Below are positions 18,723 to 26,093 of a stretch of DNA of 64,000 bases, in pieces. The translations under genes and the position numbers were made by a program. Origin of the DNA: Planctomycetaceae bacterium (GTDB lineage Bacteria; Planctomycetota; Planctomycetia; Pirellulales; Pirellulaceae); contig JAIYDN010000095.1 in assembly GCA_027487485.1 (NCBI GenBank), positions 31,083 to 95,082 on the forward strand, given 5' to 3'. The notes beneath the pieces are model-generated. The model had not been told where the DNA came from. It saw only the letters and a list, made by a program, of their open reading frames with translations, and did no database searches. Positions within the stretch are counted from its first letter, which is position 1; each line of letters opens with the position of its first letter.

Positions 18723-19232
18723 CTAAAAAGCTTCGTGATGAAACGGTCGTCGGTGTTCGATGGAGTTAGCGGTCTCTGGAAGGATTGGCGCCCATGCTGC
18801 GGCGACCAATCTTCTTTCGAGCGACTCGTGTTCCATGATGGCTTCGTAGAGCCGCTTCATTTGACGAAACATTTCATGAGTTTCGCTGCATAGCTTACCG
18901 CAATACTCCAGTTCATCGAGTTGTTCACTGAGCGCGGTGCACTGGAGCATCAGACTAAAGTGTTGTCCGATCGCTTTGGTGACATTTTTGTCTTGGACAT
19001 CGCCGGGGCCAACGACATACCCAAAGGTTTCTTCCAGGCGAAACTGGCAAGACATTTGTTCGCGAAGCCTGTGCAGCAATGGGCCTGCGTTCTGCTCAAT
19101 CCATTCGGCGGAGAATGGTTCTTGAGCGTAGGAACCAAGCAAGGCCACGTCTTCCCACAGGGCAACGTTGCAGTCCTTGAGTTCGTTCAAGAAAGCGTGA
19201 TTGATGACGCGTGTGATTTGATCTGAAGCCAT
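18723..19232 (-). CDS. Small helical protein, hemerythrin-like pattern (uncertain)
   Basis: The 169-residue product is rich in predicted amphipathic helices. Several His/Glu pairs (CQFRLEETFGY, GQHFSLML, AIMEHESLERR) give it a hemerythrin-like or four-helix-bundle look. The full hemerythrin motif set HxxxE/HxxxH is not clearly present, so metal binding is only a suggestion. The start at 19232 has a GGGGG-type ribosome binding site about 7 nt upstream; the frame is open to 19295. It lies downstream of hemB on the same strand, 112 nt away. No function can be assigned. Confidence 0.6.
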   Translation of the reverse strand: MASDQITRVINHAFLNELKDCNVALWEDVALLGSYAQEPFSAEWIEQNAGPLLHRLREQMSCQFRLEETFGYVVGPGDVQDKNVTKAIGQHFSLMLQCTALSEQLDELEYCGKLCSETHEMFRQMKRLYEAIMEHESLERRLVAAAWAPILPETANSIEHRRPFHHEAF

Positions 19233-19344
19233 TCCTTTACCCCCAGTAGCAATTTTTGTTTCCGAACCAGGCATTTTCTTTCTGATGGGCAGCATTTGTC
19301 AGGGTAGCGATCTTCAGATCGGCATGCAACTATTTTGTCATTTT

Positions 19345-20373
19345 TTAAGATGCTCTGTCGCTTGAAGGGCGAAGAAATTCTGCCGCTTGTAGGGCGAAGT
19401 AGGTCAAGATGCAGGAAGCGCCGGCGCGTCGAAACGACATCAGGCTTTCCAGGATGCACGCACGTTCGTTGATGGCACCCTTCTCACTCGCGAACTTGAG
19501 CATCGCATATTCGCCTGAAACCGGGTAGGCATCAACGGGGACTTGAAAGGTGTCGTGGATGCGACGAATGATGTCCAAGTAAGGCATACCAGGCTTGACC
19601 ATCACGATATCTGCACCTTCTTGAATATCCAGGGCGACTTCGCGCATGGCTTCGTCGCTGTTGGCTGGGTTCATTTGGTAGGTCTTTTTGTCCCCCCCCT
19701 TGAGGGAGCTGGCTGAGCCGACTGCGTCTCGAAAGGGGCCGTAAAATGCCGAAGCGTATTTGGCAGAGTAAGACATAATACTTACGTCGCTGAACCCAGC
19801 TTGATCAAGCGATTTTCGAATCGCGCCCACGCGTCCGTCCATCATGTCCGATGGGGCAATGATGGTCGCTCCCGCTTCGGCTTGCACCACGGCTTGCTTG
19901 CACAGAACCTCGACCGTCGCATCGTTGACTATATAGTTGTCGACCAAGAGACCATCGTGTCCATGCGAGGTGTAAGGGTCGAGTGCCACATCGCACACGA
20001 TTCCAATCGACTCCCCTAATTCGGCGGCAATGCTTCGTGTAGCACTGCACATTAGATTATTAGGGTCCAGAGCATGCTCCCCGTCGTTGGATTTTTTGAG
20101 TGCGGGGGTTACTGGAAAAAGTGCGATGGCGGAAATGCCTAGGGAGGCGGCTTGGGCTGCCGCTTGAGTCGCCAGATCGATACTGAGTCGTTCAACACCG
20201 GGCATGCTGGAGATAGGTTCGCGTCGATTCGTCCCTTCGATTACAAAAATTGGCCAAATGAGGTTTTGGGCGGAAAGATGCGTCTCTTGCAGCATTTCCC
20301 TTACCCAAGGCCAACGCCGGTTGCGACGCATGCGGGTTTGCGGGAAAGATGGAGATTGAAAGTGATCAGGCAT
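19345..20373 (-). CDS. hemB: Delta-aminolevulinic acid dehydratase (porphobilinogen synthase)
   Basis: The 342-residue enzyme condenses two 5-aminolevulinate molecules to porphobilinogen in tetrapyrrole synthesis. The Schiff-base lysines are K205 (SYSAKYASAFYGPFRDA) and K259 (VMVKPGMPYLD). The metal region DVALDPYTSHGHDG lacks the three cysteines of the zinc form, so this is the magnesium-type (Pseudomonas/plant-like) enzyme. The Arg-rich N-terminal arm (RMRRNRRWPWVREM) is typical of the octameric allosteric form. It is divergent from the DUF1080 gene at 20467. hemQ lies 6 kb away on the other strand. Confidence 0.96.
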   Translation of the reverse strand: MPDHFQSPSFPQTRMRRNRRWPWVREMLQETHLSAQNLIWPIFVIEGTNRREPISSMPGVERLSIDLATQAAAQAASLGISAIALFPVTPALKKSNDGEHALDPNNLMCSATRSIAAELGESIGIVCDVALDPYTSHGHDGLLVDNYIVNDATVEVLCKQAVVQAEAGATIIAPSDMMDGRVGAIRKSLDQAGFSDVSIMSYSAKYASAFYGPFRDAVGSASSLKGGDKKTYQMNPANSDEAMREVALDIQEGADIVMVKPGMPYLDIIRRIHDTFQVPVDAYPVSGEYAMLKFASEKGAINERACILESLMSFRRAGASCILTYFALQAAEFLRPSSDRAS

Positions 20374-20466
20374 CGGAAATCACTGGTAGATAAAGAGGGC
20401 GAATCCAGATAAACTTTAAGGAATGCAAGTCTATCCTACCCACCTCTCCTGAAGAAAGTCCTTTCT

Positions 20467-21186
20467 ATGTCCAGAGTGTACCGAAATTCAGCTATTCGAT
20501 CCGTTCTTGTCGGTTGCATTGCCTCATCCGGGCTTTTCTTGCAAGCGCAAGCTCAAGACGACAAGGGCCCAGCTGTACGGAATCAGAACGCATCTGCCCC
20601 GGCTGTTCCGTCTGGCGAGGGGTGGACCAAGCTGTTCGATGGCAAAACACTGGCCGGATGGAAGCAAAAAAATGGGTGGGCAACGTATCGGATCGACGGC
20701 GATGCGATTGTTGGGGTCACGTCCAAAGACAGCCCCAATTCGTTCCTTTGCACGGTGAAGGATTATTCCGATTTCGAACTGAAGTTTGAAGTGAATGTTG
20801 CCAACGAACTGAATTCGGGCGTACAGATTCGATCGAAGAGCATTCCAGAAAAGGATGGCGGCCGAGTTCATGGGCCTCAAGTGGAGATCGAAGCCAGCCC
20901 AGGTGAATCGGGATACGTGTACGGTGAAGCGACAGGTCGCAATTGGATCTCGCCGACTCAGCCCCCTCACGAAGCTCTGAAGAACGGTCAGTGGAATCAA
21001 TACCACATCCGTGCCGTGGGAACTCGAATTCAAACTTGGATCAACGGCAAGCTGATCGAAGACATGACCGATCCACAGTCGCACTTGTCTGGTTTTATCG
21101 GCTTGCAGGTGCATGGTATCCCATCGGATCAAGGACCATTCCAAGTCAAGTGGCGAAACATTGAGATCCGAGAAGTGAAAAAATAG
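20467..21186 (+). CDS. Secreted DUF1080 (3-keto-disaccharide hydrolase family) protein
   Basis: The 239-residue protein has a signal peptide ending near LQAQAQ-D (residues 1-30). One DUF1080 beta-sandwich follows, beginning GWTKLFDGKTLAGWKQ and including NSGVQIRS, GQWNQYHIRAVG and the C-terminal GFIGLQVHG...WRNIEIREV. This PF06439 family is greatly expanded in planctomycetes; characterised members hydrolyse 3-keto-glycosides, while many are uncharacterised. It is related to the C-terminal domain of the 1901-residue protein. The dihaem cytochrome gene starts 60 nt downstream on the same strand, which suggests a shared oxidative role in the envelope. Confidence 0.88.
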   Translation: MSRVYRNSAIRSVLVGCIASSGLFLQAQAQDDKGPAVRNQNASAPAVPSGEGWTKLFDGKTLAGWKQKNGWATYRIDGDAIVGVTSKDSPNSFLCTVKDYSDFELKFEVNVANELNSGVQIRSKSIPEKDGGRVHGPQVEIEASPGESGYVYGEATGRNWISPTQPPHEALKNGQWNQYHIRAVGTRIQTWINGKLIEDMTDPQSHLSGFIGLQVHGIPSDQGPFQVKWRNIEIREVKK

Positions 21187-21245
21187 TCTGCGTGTGGACA
21201 CGCAGCGACGAAGTTGACTCAGTACCCGTATTGATTTTGAGATTC

Positions 21246-22562
21246 ATGAAGACCTCCTTGTTTAAGTCCTCCGTTTCGGCATGCGGAATTCTTTTGGCGA
21301 TATTGGCTTGCTCGGGATGCAAGCCAGAGAATGGACCGCCGGTTTTGCATGAGCCAAACTATCTCTACACGCATGCGATCGGGACGGCCGAGGATACTGA
21401 TCTCGAGAAACCTCTTGCCGACACTCAGGATTTGTTGGTCGAGTGGTTTGGTACTTTGGACGAACCCACGCTTCCACCGTTGTTGCAAGAAGAAGATTAC
21501 AAAGATCTTCTATCATTGGACTTGCTCAAGAAAGCGGCTGGACCAGCGGTCGCAACCGTTGAGCCTGGCGAAACAGGCCTTTATCGCCAGCTTTGTTCTT
21601 CTTGCCATGGTGACACCGGGCAGGGACGAGGCCCGGTTGCTGCTTCTCAGAATCCGTACCCTCGTGAATTTCGCCATGGTGTGTTCAAGTACAAGAGCAC
21701 ACCACGTCGGTACAAGCCGTTGAAAGAGGATATCGCAAAGTCGCTCCGTCGGGGGCTTGCGGGAAGCCAGATGCCGCTGTTCGACAAATTGCCAGACGAC
21801 AAGATCAACGCATTAGTCGACTACGTCATCTTCCTTTCGATCCGTGGTGAGTTCGAGCGCAAGTTGATTTACAACGCCGCCTATGAATTGGATCTTGAGA
21901 AAGATCGGGTTTATTCCGCGTCCTTGAAGATGATGCCAGACGAAACATCGAAGAAGACATTGGCATCCCAAGTCGATTCCGCAACGGAAATTTTGACAGA
22001 GATCGCTGACCTTTGGGTGGAAACACCTGATAGCCTCGAAGAATTTGACTTGCCGGATTTCCCGGTGTTTGGTTCCGAGACCGATGAGAACCGCGCTCAG
22101 CTAACGGCTTCGATTGAAAAGGGAAAGGCGTTGTTTGCGAGCGAAATATCCGCCTGTTCGAAATGCCATGGCGCAAATGCGATGGGCGAGGGAACTCAGC
22201 AACCCGACTATGACGACTGGACCAAAGACTGGACTACCAAAATTGGAATCAACCCAACGAATGTCGAAGAATTGATGCCGTTCATGGCCCGCGGTGGTAT
22301 GAAGCCGCAAGCATTAAAGCCACGGAACATTGTGGAAGGGAAATTGCGCGGTGGGCGAGAGCCGATGGAGATCTATCGACGAATTCGCTACGGAATTGTT
22401 GGCTCCCCGATGCCAGCCGCCTCCGTCGTCAGTTCGCCTGATCAAACCGGTCTCCAAGAAGAGGACGTTTGGCATTTGGTTAATTACGTGCTCTCGATCG
22501 CCCAACCCGCGGAAGCAGCGCAACCAGCGAGCGAACCAAAGCAGGCCTCGCCTGGCGACTAA
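21246..22562 (+). CDS. Dihaem c-type cytochrome lipoprotein
   Basis: The 438-residue protein has a lipoprotein-type signal sequence. Candidate lipid-bearing cysteines are C22 (AILAC) or C25 (CSGC). Two cytochrome c domains follow, each with CxxCH: C117-SSC-H121 (LCSSCHGDTGQGRG) and C304-SKC-H308 (ACSKCHGANAMGEG). Each is followed by a distal Met-containing segment (SQMPLF, SPMPAA). It is probably a membrane-tethered periplasmic electron carrier. The start at 21246 gives an immediate signal peptide; the frame is open to 21192. It forms a likely pair with the upstream DUF1080 gene. Confidence 0.87.
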   Translation: MKTSLFKSSVSACGILLAILACSGCKPENGPPVLHEPNYLYTHAIGTAEDTDLEKPLADTQDLLVEWFGTLDEPTLPPLLQEEDYKDLLSLDLLKKAAGPAVATVEPGETGLYRQLCSSCHGDTGQGRGPVAASQNPYPREFRHGVFKYKSTPRRYKPLKEDIAKSLRRGLAGSQMPLFDKLPDDKINALVDYVIFLSIRGEFERKLIYNAAYELDLEKDRVYSASLKMMPDETSKKTLASQVDSATEILTEIADLWVETPDSLEEFDLPDFPVFGSETDENRAQLTASIEKGKALFASEISACSKCHGANAMGEGTQQPDYDDWTKDWTTKIGINPTNVEELMPFMARGGMKPQALKPRNIVEGKLRGGREPMEIYRRIRYGIVGSPMPAASVVSSPDQTGLQEEDVWHLVNYVLSIAQPAEAAQPASEPKQASPGD

Positions 22563-22680
22563 GTCATGAAAGTAGGGGCAAATAACTAAGGTTTGAAGTA
22601 AGCCCTGACGCATCGATCCAAGTCGAAATACAATAAAAGTTCGACTAGCGACTTCCATCTCACCCACGATTCTGCACCGA

Positions 22681-24585
22681 ATGACTTCCCTACCTGATCC
22701 TGCGTTCAAGCATTCGTCCGTTGCCAGGCCGGTTTCCGGCACGAACGTCCCGGCATTTTGTTTCGAAACCATCCATGAACTTTCTCACTATGCGGCACAC
22801 TTGGTCGCAGGACTTGTTCGTGAACGTGCTGCTCTTGGCCAAAAAACGGTGGTCGGTTTGCCCGCCGGTTCGACCCCGTTGACGACATTTCGCGAACTGA
22901 TTCGACTCCATCGAGAAGAAGGGTTGGATTTGTCGAGTGTGGTTTTGTTCGCACTCGATGAATATTACGGGCTGCCAGCCAACAGCCCTCAATCGCATCG
23001 CGATTGGTTGCAGACTCAGTTGATGGCTCATGTGAATATTCCCGCGGACCAAGTCTTCTTTCTCGATGGCCAATTGCACGCAAGCGATGTTGAATTGCAT
23101 TGCAGGCGTTACGACGAAGCCATTCAGCATGCCGGCGGATTGGATTTGGTGATCCTGGGCATTGGGATGAATGGGCACATTGGTTTCAACGAGCCTTTTT
23201 CAGTGCGACGAAGCCGAACAAGATTGTGCACCTTGGATCCGATTACACGTCGAGGAGTCGCGAGTGATTTCTTTGGCGAGGAAAACGTTCCTACTCAAGC
23301 GTTGACCGTTGGAATGGGTGGGATTCTTTCCGCCAGACGAATTTTGCTGCTGGCCATCGGGGAACACAAAGCCAACATTGTGGTAGAGACGCTGGAAAAG
23401 CCGGTAAACGACCGTGTTCCAGCTTCGTACTTGCAAGAGCATGGCGATGTTCGAGTGTTGTTGGACGCTCCCGCTTCGTCGCTTCTTAAAGGTGCTTCCA
23501 CGCCGTGGCTTCTTGGAAATGTCGTCTGGAGCGACGATCTTATTAAGCGTGCAACGCTTTGGTTATGCAAGCAGACCGGAAAGGCGCTGCTGAAGCTGGA
23601 TTCGGACGATTTCCGTGCTCATGATTTGCATCAATTGCTTCGGCATCATGGTCCTGCCGAGATTATTGCCCAGCGTGTTTTCCGATGGATGCTCGACACG
23701 ATCGATTACCATCCAGCGGGCCAACAACCTAAAAAGACTCTTTGCTTCAGTCCGCATCCTGACGATGACGTGATCAGCATGGGGGGCACTCTGATCCGTT
23801 TGATCGAAGACAAGCATGAGGTTCACATCGCTTACATGACCAGCGGCAACATTGCAGTCTTCGATCACGATGCGCGCCGAGTGGCAGAACTAGTCGCTGA
23901 CTACAACCAAATGTTCGGAATCGACCAAGCTCAGTCTGGCGCGCTGGCAGAACAGGTTCGGACTGCTATCCACGAAAAGAAACCTGGTCAGCCGGATTCT
24001 GATTCCATTTTGCAAATCAAGGGGCTCATTCGAAGAAGCGAGGCAAGAGCAGCCGCAATTGCGATTGGATGTCACGATTCGAATCTGCACTTCTTGGATT
24101 TGCCGTTCTATCGCACGGGTACCATTGCGAAAAAACCGGTTGGCCCCGAAGACATCGAGATCATTGAACGGCTGCTTCAAACGCTGAAGCCAGATCAGAT
24201 TTATGTTGCGGGCGATTTGGCAGATCCCCATGGAACTCACCGCGTGTGTGCCGAAGCGATCTTTGCTGCCTTGATACGAATGCGAGAGCGAAACGAACCT
24301 ATTCCAGATGTTTTGCTATACCGTGGCGCTTGGCAGGAATACCCGCTGCATGAGATTGAGATTGCGGTACCGTTGAGCCCCGGCGATTTGGCTTTAAAGC
24401 GTCAATCGATATTTATGCATGAAAGCCAAAAGGACAAAGCGCTCTTTCCTGGAAGTGACCCGCGTGAGTTTTGGCAACGCGCCGAGGATCGAAATCGGGG
24501 AACGGCCGATTCGTATAACAAGATTGGGCTTCCCGAATTCTTTGCGTTGGAGGCGTTTGCACGTTGGAAAGGCAATCCGATCTAG
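22681..24585 (+). CDS. Fusion of glucosamine-6-phosphate deaminase-like domain and PIG-L/LmbE deacetylase domain
   Basis: Residues 25-270 are NagB-like: GLPAGSTPLTTFREL, the catalytic pair D93-E94 in ALDEYYG, and GIGMNGHIGFNEPF. Residues 350-620 are a PIG-L family zinc deacetylase, with HPDDD starting at H359 and a second ligand in DLADPHGTHRVC. The same two-domain order is known from Bacteroidetes proteins annotated as NagB-like. A fusion of deacetylase and deaminase/isomerase would let one chain act on successive steps of an N-acetylamino sugar. Length (634 residues) is more than double free NagB. It is flanked by unrelated single genes. Confidence 0.85.
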   Translation: MTSLPDPAFKHSSVARPVSGTNVPAFCFETIHELSHYAAHLVAGLVRERAALGQKTVVGLPAGSTPLTTFRELIRLHREEGLDLSSVVLFALDEYYGLPANSPQSHRDWLQTQLMAHVNIPADQVFFLDGQLHASDVELHCRRYDEAIQHAGGLDLVILGIGMNGHIGFNEPFSVRRSRTRLCTLDPITRRGVASDFFGEENVPTQALTVGMGGILSARRILLLAIGEHKANIVVETLEKPVNDRVPASYLQEHGDVRVLLDAPASSLLKGASTPWLLGNVVWSDDLIKRATLWLCKQTGKALLKLDSDDFRAHDLHQLLRHHGPAEIIAQRVFRWMLDTIDYHPAGQQPKKTLCFSPHPDDDVISMGGTLIRLIEDKHEVHIAYMTSGNIAVFDHDARRVAELVADYNQMFGIDQAQSGALAEQVRTAIHEKKPGQPDSDSILQIKGLIRRSEARAAAIAIGCHDSNLHFLDLPFYRTGTIAKKPVGPEDIEIIERLLQTLKPDQIYVAGDLADPHGTHRVCAEAIFAALIRMRERNEPIPDVLLYRGAWQEYPLHEIEIAVPLSPGDLALKRQSIFMHESQKDKALFPGSDPREFWQRAEDRNRGTADSYNKIGLPEFFALEAFARWKGNPI

Positions 24586-24591
24586 GCGAAG

Positions 24592-24609
24592 GATCGCATG
24601 GTTGCGATC
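24592..24609. terminator. Short perfect hairpin after the NagB/PIG-L gene
   Basis: The arms GATCGC and GCGATC enclose a six-base loop, 7 nt past the stop codon. No T-run follows, so a terminator role is weakly supported. Confidence 0.3.
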
Positions 24610-24656
24610 ATGGTTGGTGAATTCGATTCATATAGCAGGAGATGTTAAGGACGATC

Positions 24657-25484
24657 ATGAAAGTAGACGAAATCCCCAATCCATCCGCAGCTCAGCTAGC
24701 GGATTTATCGCGACAAATCGGTTTTGTGCCGTCGGTAGTTGCCGATCCCAAAGTTCTCTCGACAGACCAAATTCGAAAGTACAACGAAGAAGGCTATTTG
24801 ATGCCTTTTCAAGGCTTGGACCGCGATGAGTCCAGAGAATTGCGAGCCTTCTTTGATGGTGTATTGGCCGCCTTTATCGAACTCGGACGGACCAGCTATT
24901 CGATCAATACGGCGCATTTGCGGTTTGCTCGTATCTACGAACTGGTGCAACATCCCAAATTGGTTTCGGTGGTTGCGGACTTGCTTGGCCCCAATGTAGT
25001 TTGCTGGGGCTCGCATTTCTTTTGCAAAATGCCACGCGATGGAAAACGAGTGCCATGGCATCAGGACAGTACTTATTGGCCGCTGAGCCCAACCAAGACA
25101 GTTACCGTTTGGTTGGCCATCGACGATGCGGACCCTGAAAATGCGAATATGAAATTCATTCCCAAGTCGCATTTGCATGGCTTGATCGACTATGACCTGA
25201 CGAACGATGTCGACACGGTTCTCGATCTTGCCGTGAAGAACCCGACGTCCTATGGCGAGGGAGAGGTGGATGTCACGCTTTCTGCGGGGCAGTTTTCGGT
25301 GCATTCGGATCTACTGCTTCATGGTTCCGAAGCGAACCTATCCGATCGTCGGCGCTGCGGGCTAACCATTCGGTATGCGGCATCGGACGTGACGACTTGG
25401 TACGATTGGCACAAAAAGGGTGTCGTCGTTCGAGGTGAAAATGTCAGTGGGGCGTGGGCTAACCCACCGTGTCCTGACCACTGA
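24657..25484 (+). CDS. Phytanoyl-CoA dioxygenase (PhyH) family Fe(II)/2-oxoglutarate oxygenase
   Basis: The 275-residue protein shows the double-stranded beta-helix oxygenase core. The iron-binding HxD is in PWHQDSTYWPL. The distal His is in SVHSDLLLHGSEAN, and the 2-oxoglutarate-binding Arg in RRCGLTIRY follows at the expected distance. Such proteins hydroxylate small molecules, and the substrate here is unknown. The ATG at 24657 has AAGGA five bases upstream; an alternative ATG at 24642 adds five residues. The gene is the last before a long repeat-rich gap. Confidence 0.87.
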   Translation: MKVDEIPNPSAAQLADLSRQIGFVPSVVADPKVLSTDQIRKYNEEGYLMPFQGLDRDESRELRAFFDGVLAAFIELGRTSYSINTAHLRFARIYELVQHPKLVSVVADLLGPNVVCWGSHFFCKMPRDGKRVPWHQDSTYWPLSPTKTVTVWLAIDDADPENANMKFIPKSHLHGLIDYDLTNDVDTVLDLAVKNPTSYGEGEVDVTLSAGQFSVHSDLLLHGSEANLSDRRRCGLTIRYAASDVTTWYDWHKKGVVVRGENVSGAWANPPCPDH

Positions 25485-25538
25485 GCCCGCGGCCCCAGTG
25501 GGTAACGGCGTTTAAACCTTGCGCAGCTTGGCTTTCCA

Positions 25539-25629
25539 TCGTACTCGTACTCAATGAAATGGTACTCGTACTCGAATCACGGTGGTCGAGTACGAGTACC
25601 GCTGGTGCTGAGTACGAGTACGAGTACGA
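25539..25629. repeat. Nested double palindrome built of GTACTC hexamers
   Basis: Four 15-bp arms nest as two perfect hairpins. The outer pair is TCGTACTCGTACTCA (25539-25553) with its reverse complement at 25609-25623. The inner pair is GGTACTCGTACTCGA (25561-25575) with its reverse complement at 25586-25600. One further hexamer extends the right arm to 25629. The order is thus two inverted arrays of the same hexamer. It lies 55 bp after the PhyH stop and could act as a transcription or replication barrier, but no function is shown. Confidence 0.85.
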
Positions 25630-25676
25630 AAAGCACGGTTCCTTATGAGGGATCATTGGAGCTAGATGCCTTGTGA

Positions 25677-25783
25677 GCGCGCCGGACAAAAGTGAGCCTG
25701 AGGCGCTAGCCGAGTTCGTTCGTATTGCAACAATCGGCTAGCGTCTCAGGCTCAAAGAAACGAAAACGACTTTTGTCGGGCGC
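25677..25783. repeat. Inverted-repeat element, family B, copy 1
   Basis: This 107-bp element has near-perfect ends GCGCCGGACAAAAGT and ACTTTTGTCGGGCGC. Inner arms GAGCCTGAGGCGCTAGCCG and its near reverse complement CGGCTAGCGTCTCAGGCTC flank a short centre. A second copy is at 54577-54684. No protein is encoded. Confidence 0.85.
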
Positions 25784-25797
25784 TTCCTTGTGCAGTT

Positions 25798-25810
25798 GGT
25801 GCCAGGCACC
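25798..25810. repeat. Short palindrome GGTGCC-A-GGCACC
   Basis: A perfect 6+6 palindrome around one base lies 15 bp after family B copy 1. The rest of the gap to the sulfatase start (25811-26093) shows no gene or clear motif other than a GGGGAG ribosome binding site before 26094. Confidence 0.45.
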
Positions 25811-26093
25811 TGCCTTGGGCAAAAGCGTCGAACAAGATGACGATCCCGCTCATCATCGCCGATGATCTTTTGGGCGAGAATCCCTGATGGGGAGTATGAC
25901 GCAATGCCGCTCGCTCTGTAGAATATGCATTCGAAGATTTAGCGTGAGTCTTGAGCGTCGTCTCTCATAAAATTGAGATTTCGAGTGGACTTGCCGTCGA
26001 CGAAATCCTCTCGCAGTTGCATGTTCCCGCGGCGTTCTTGGGATGAGATGACTTGTCGACTTCAATCAATTTAGTCTATCCGGGGAGTTAACA

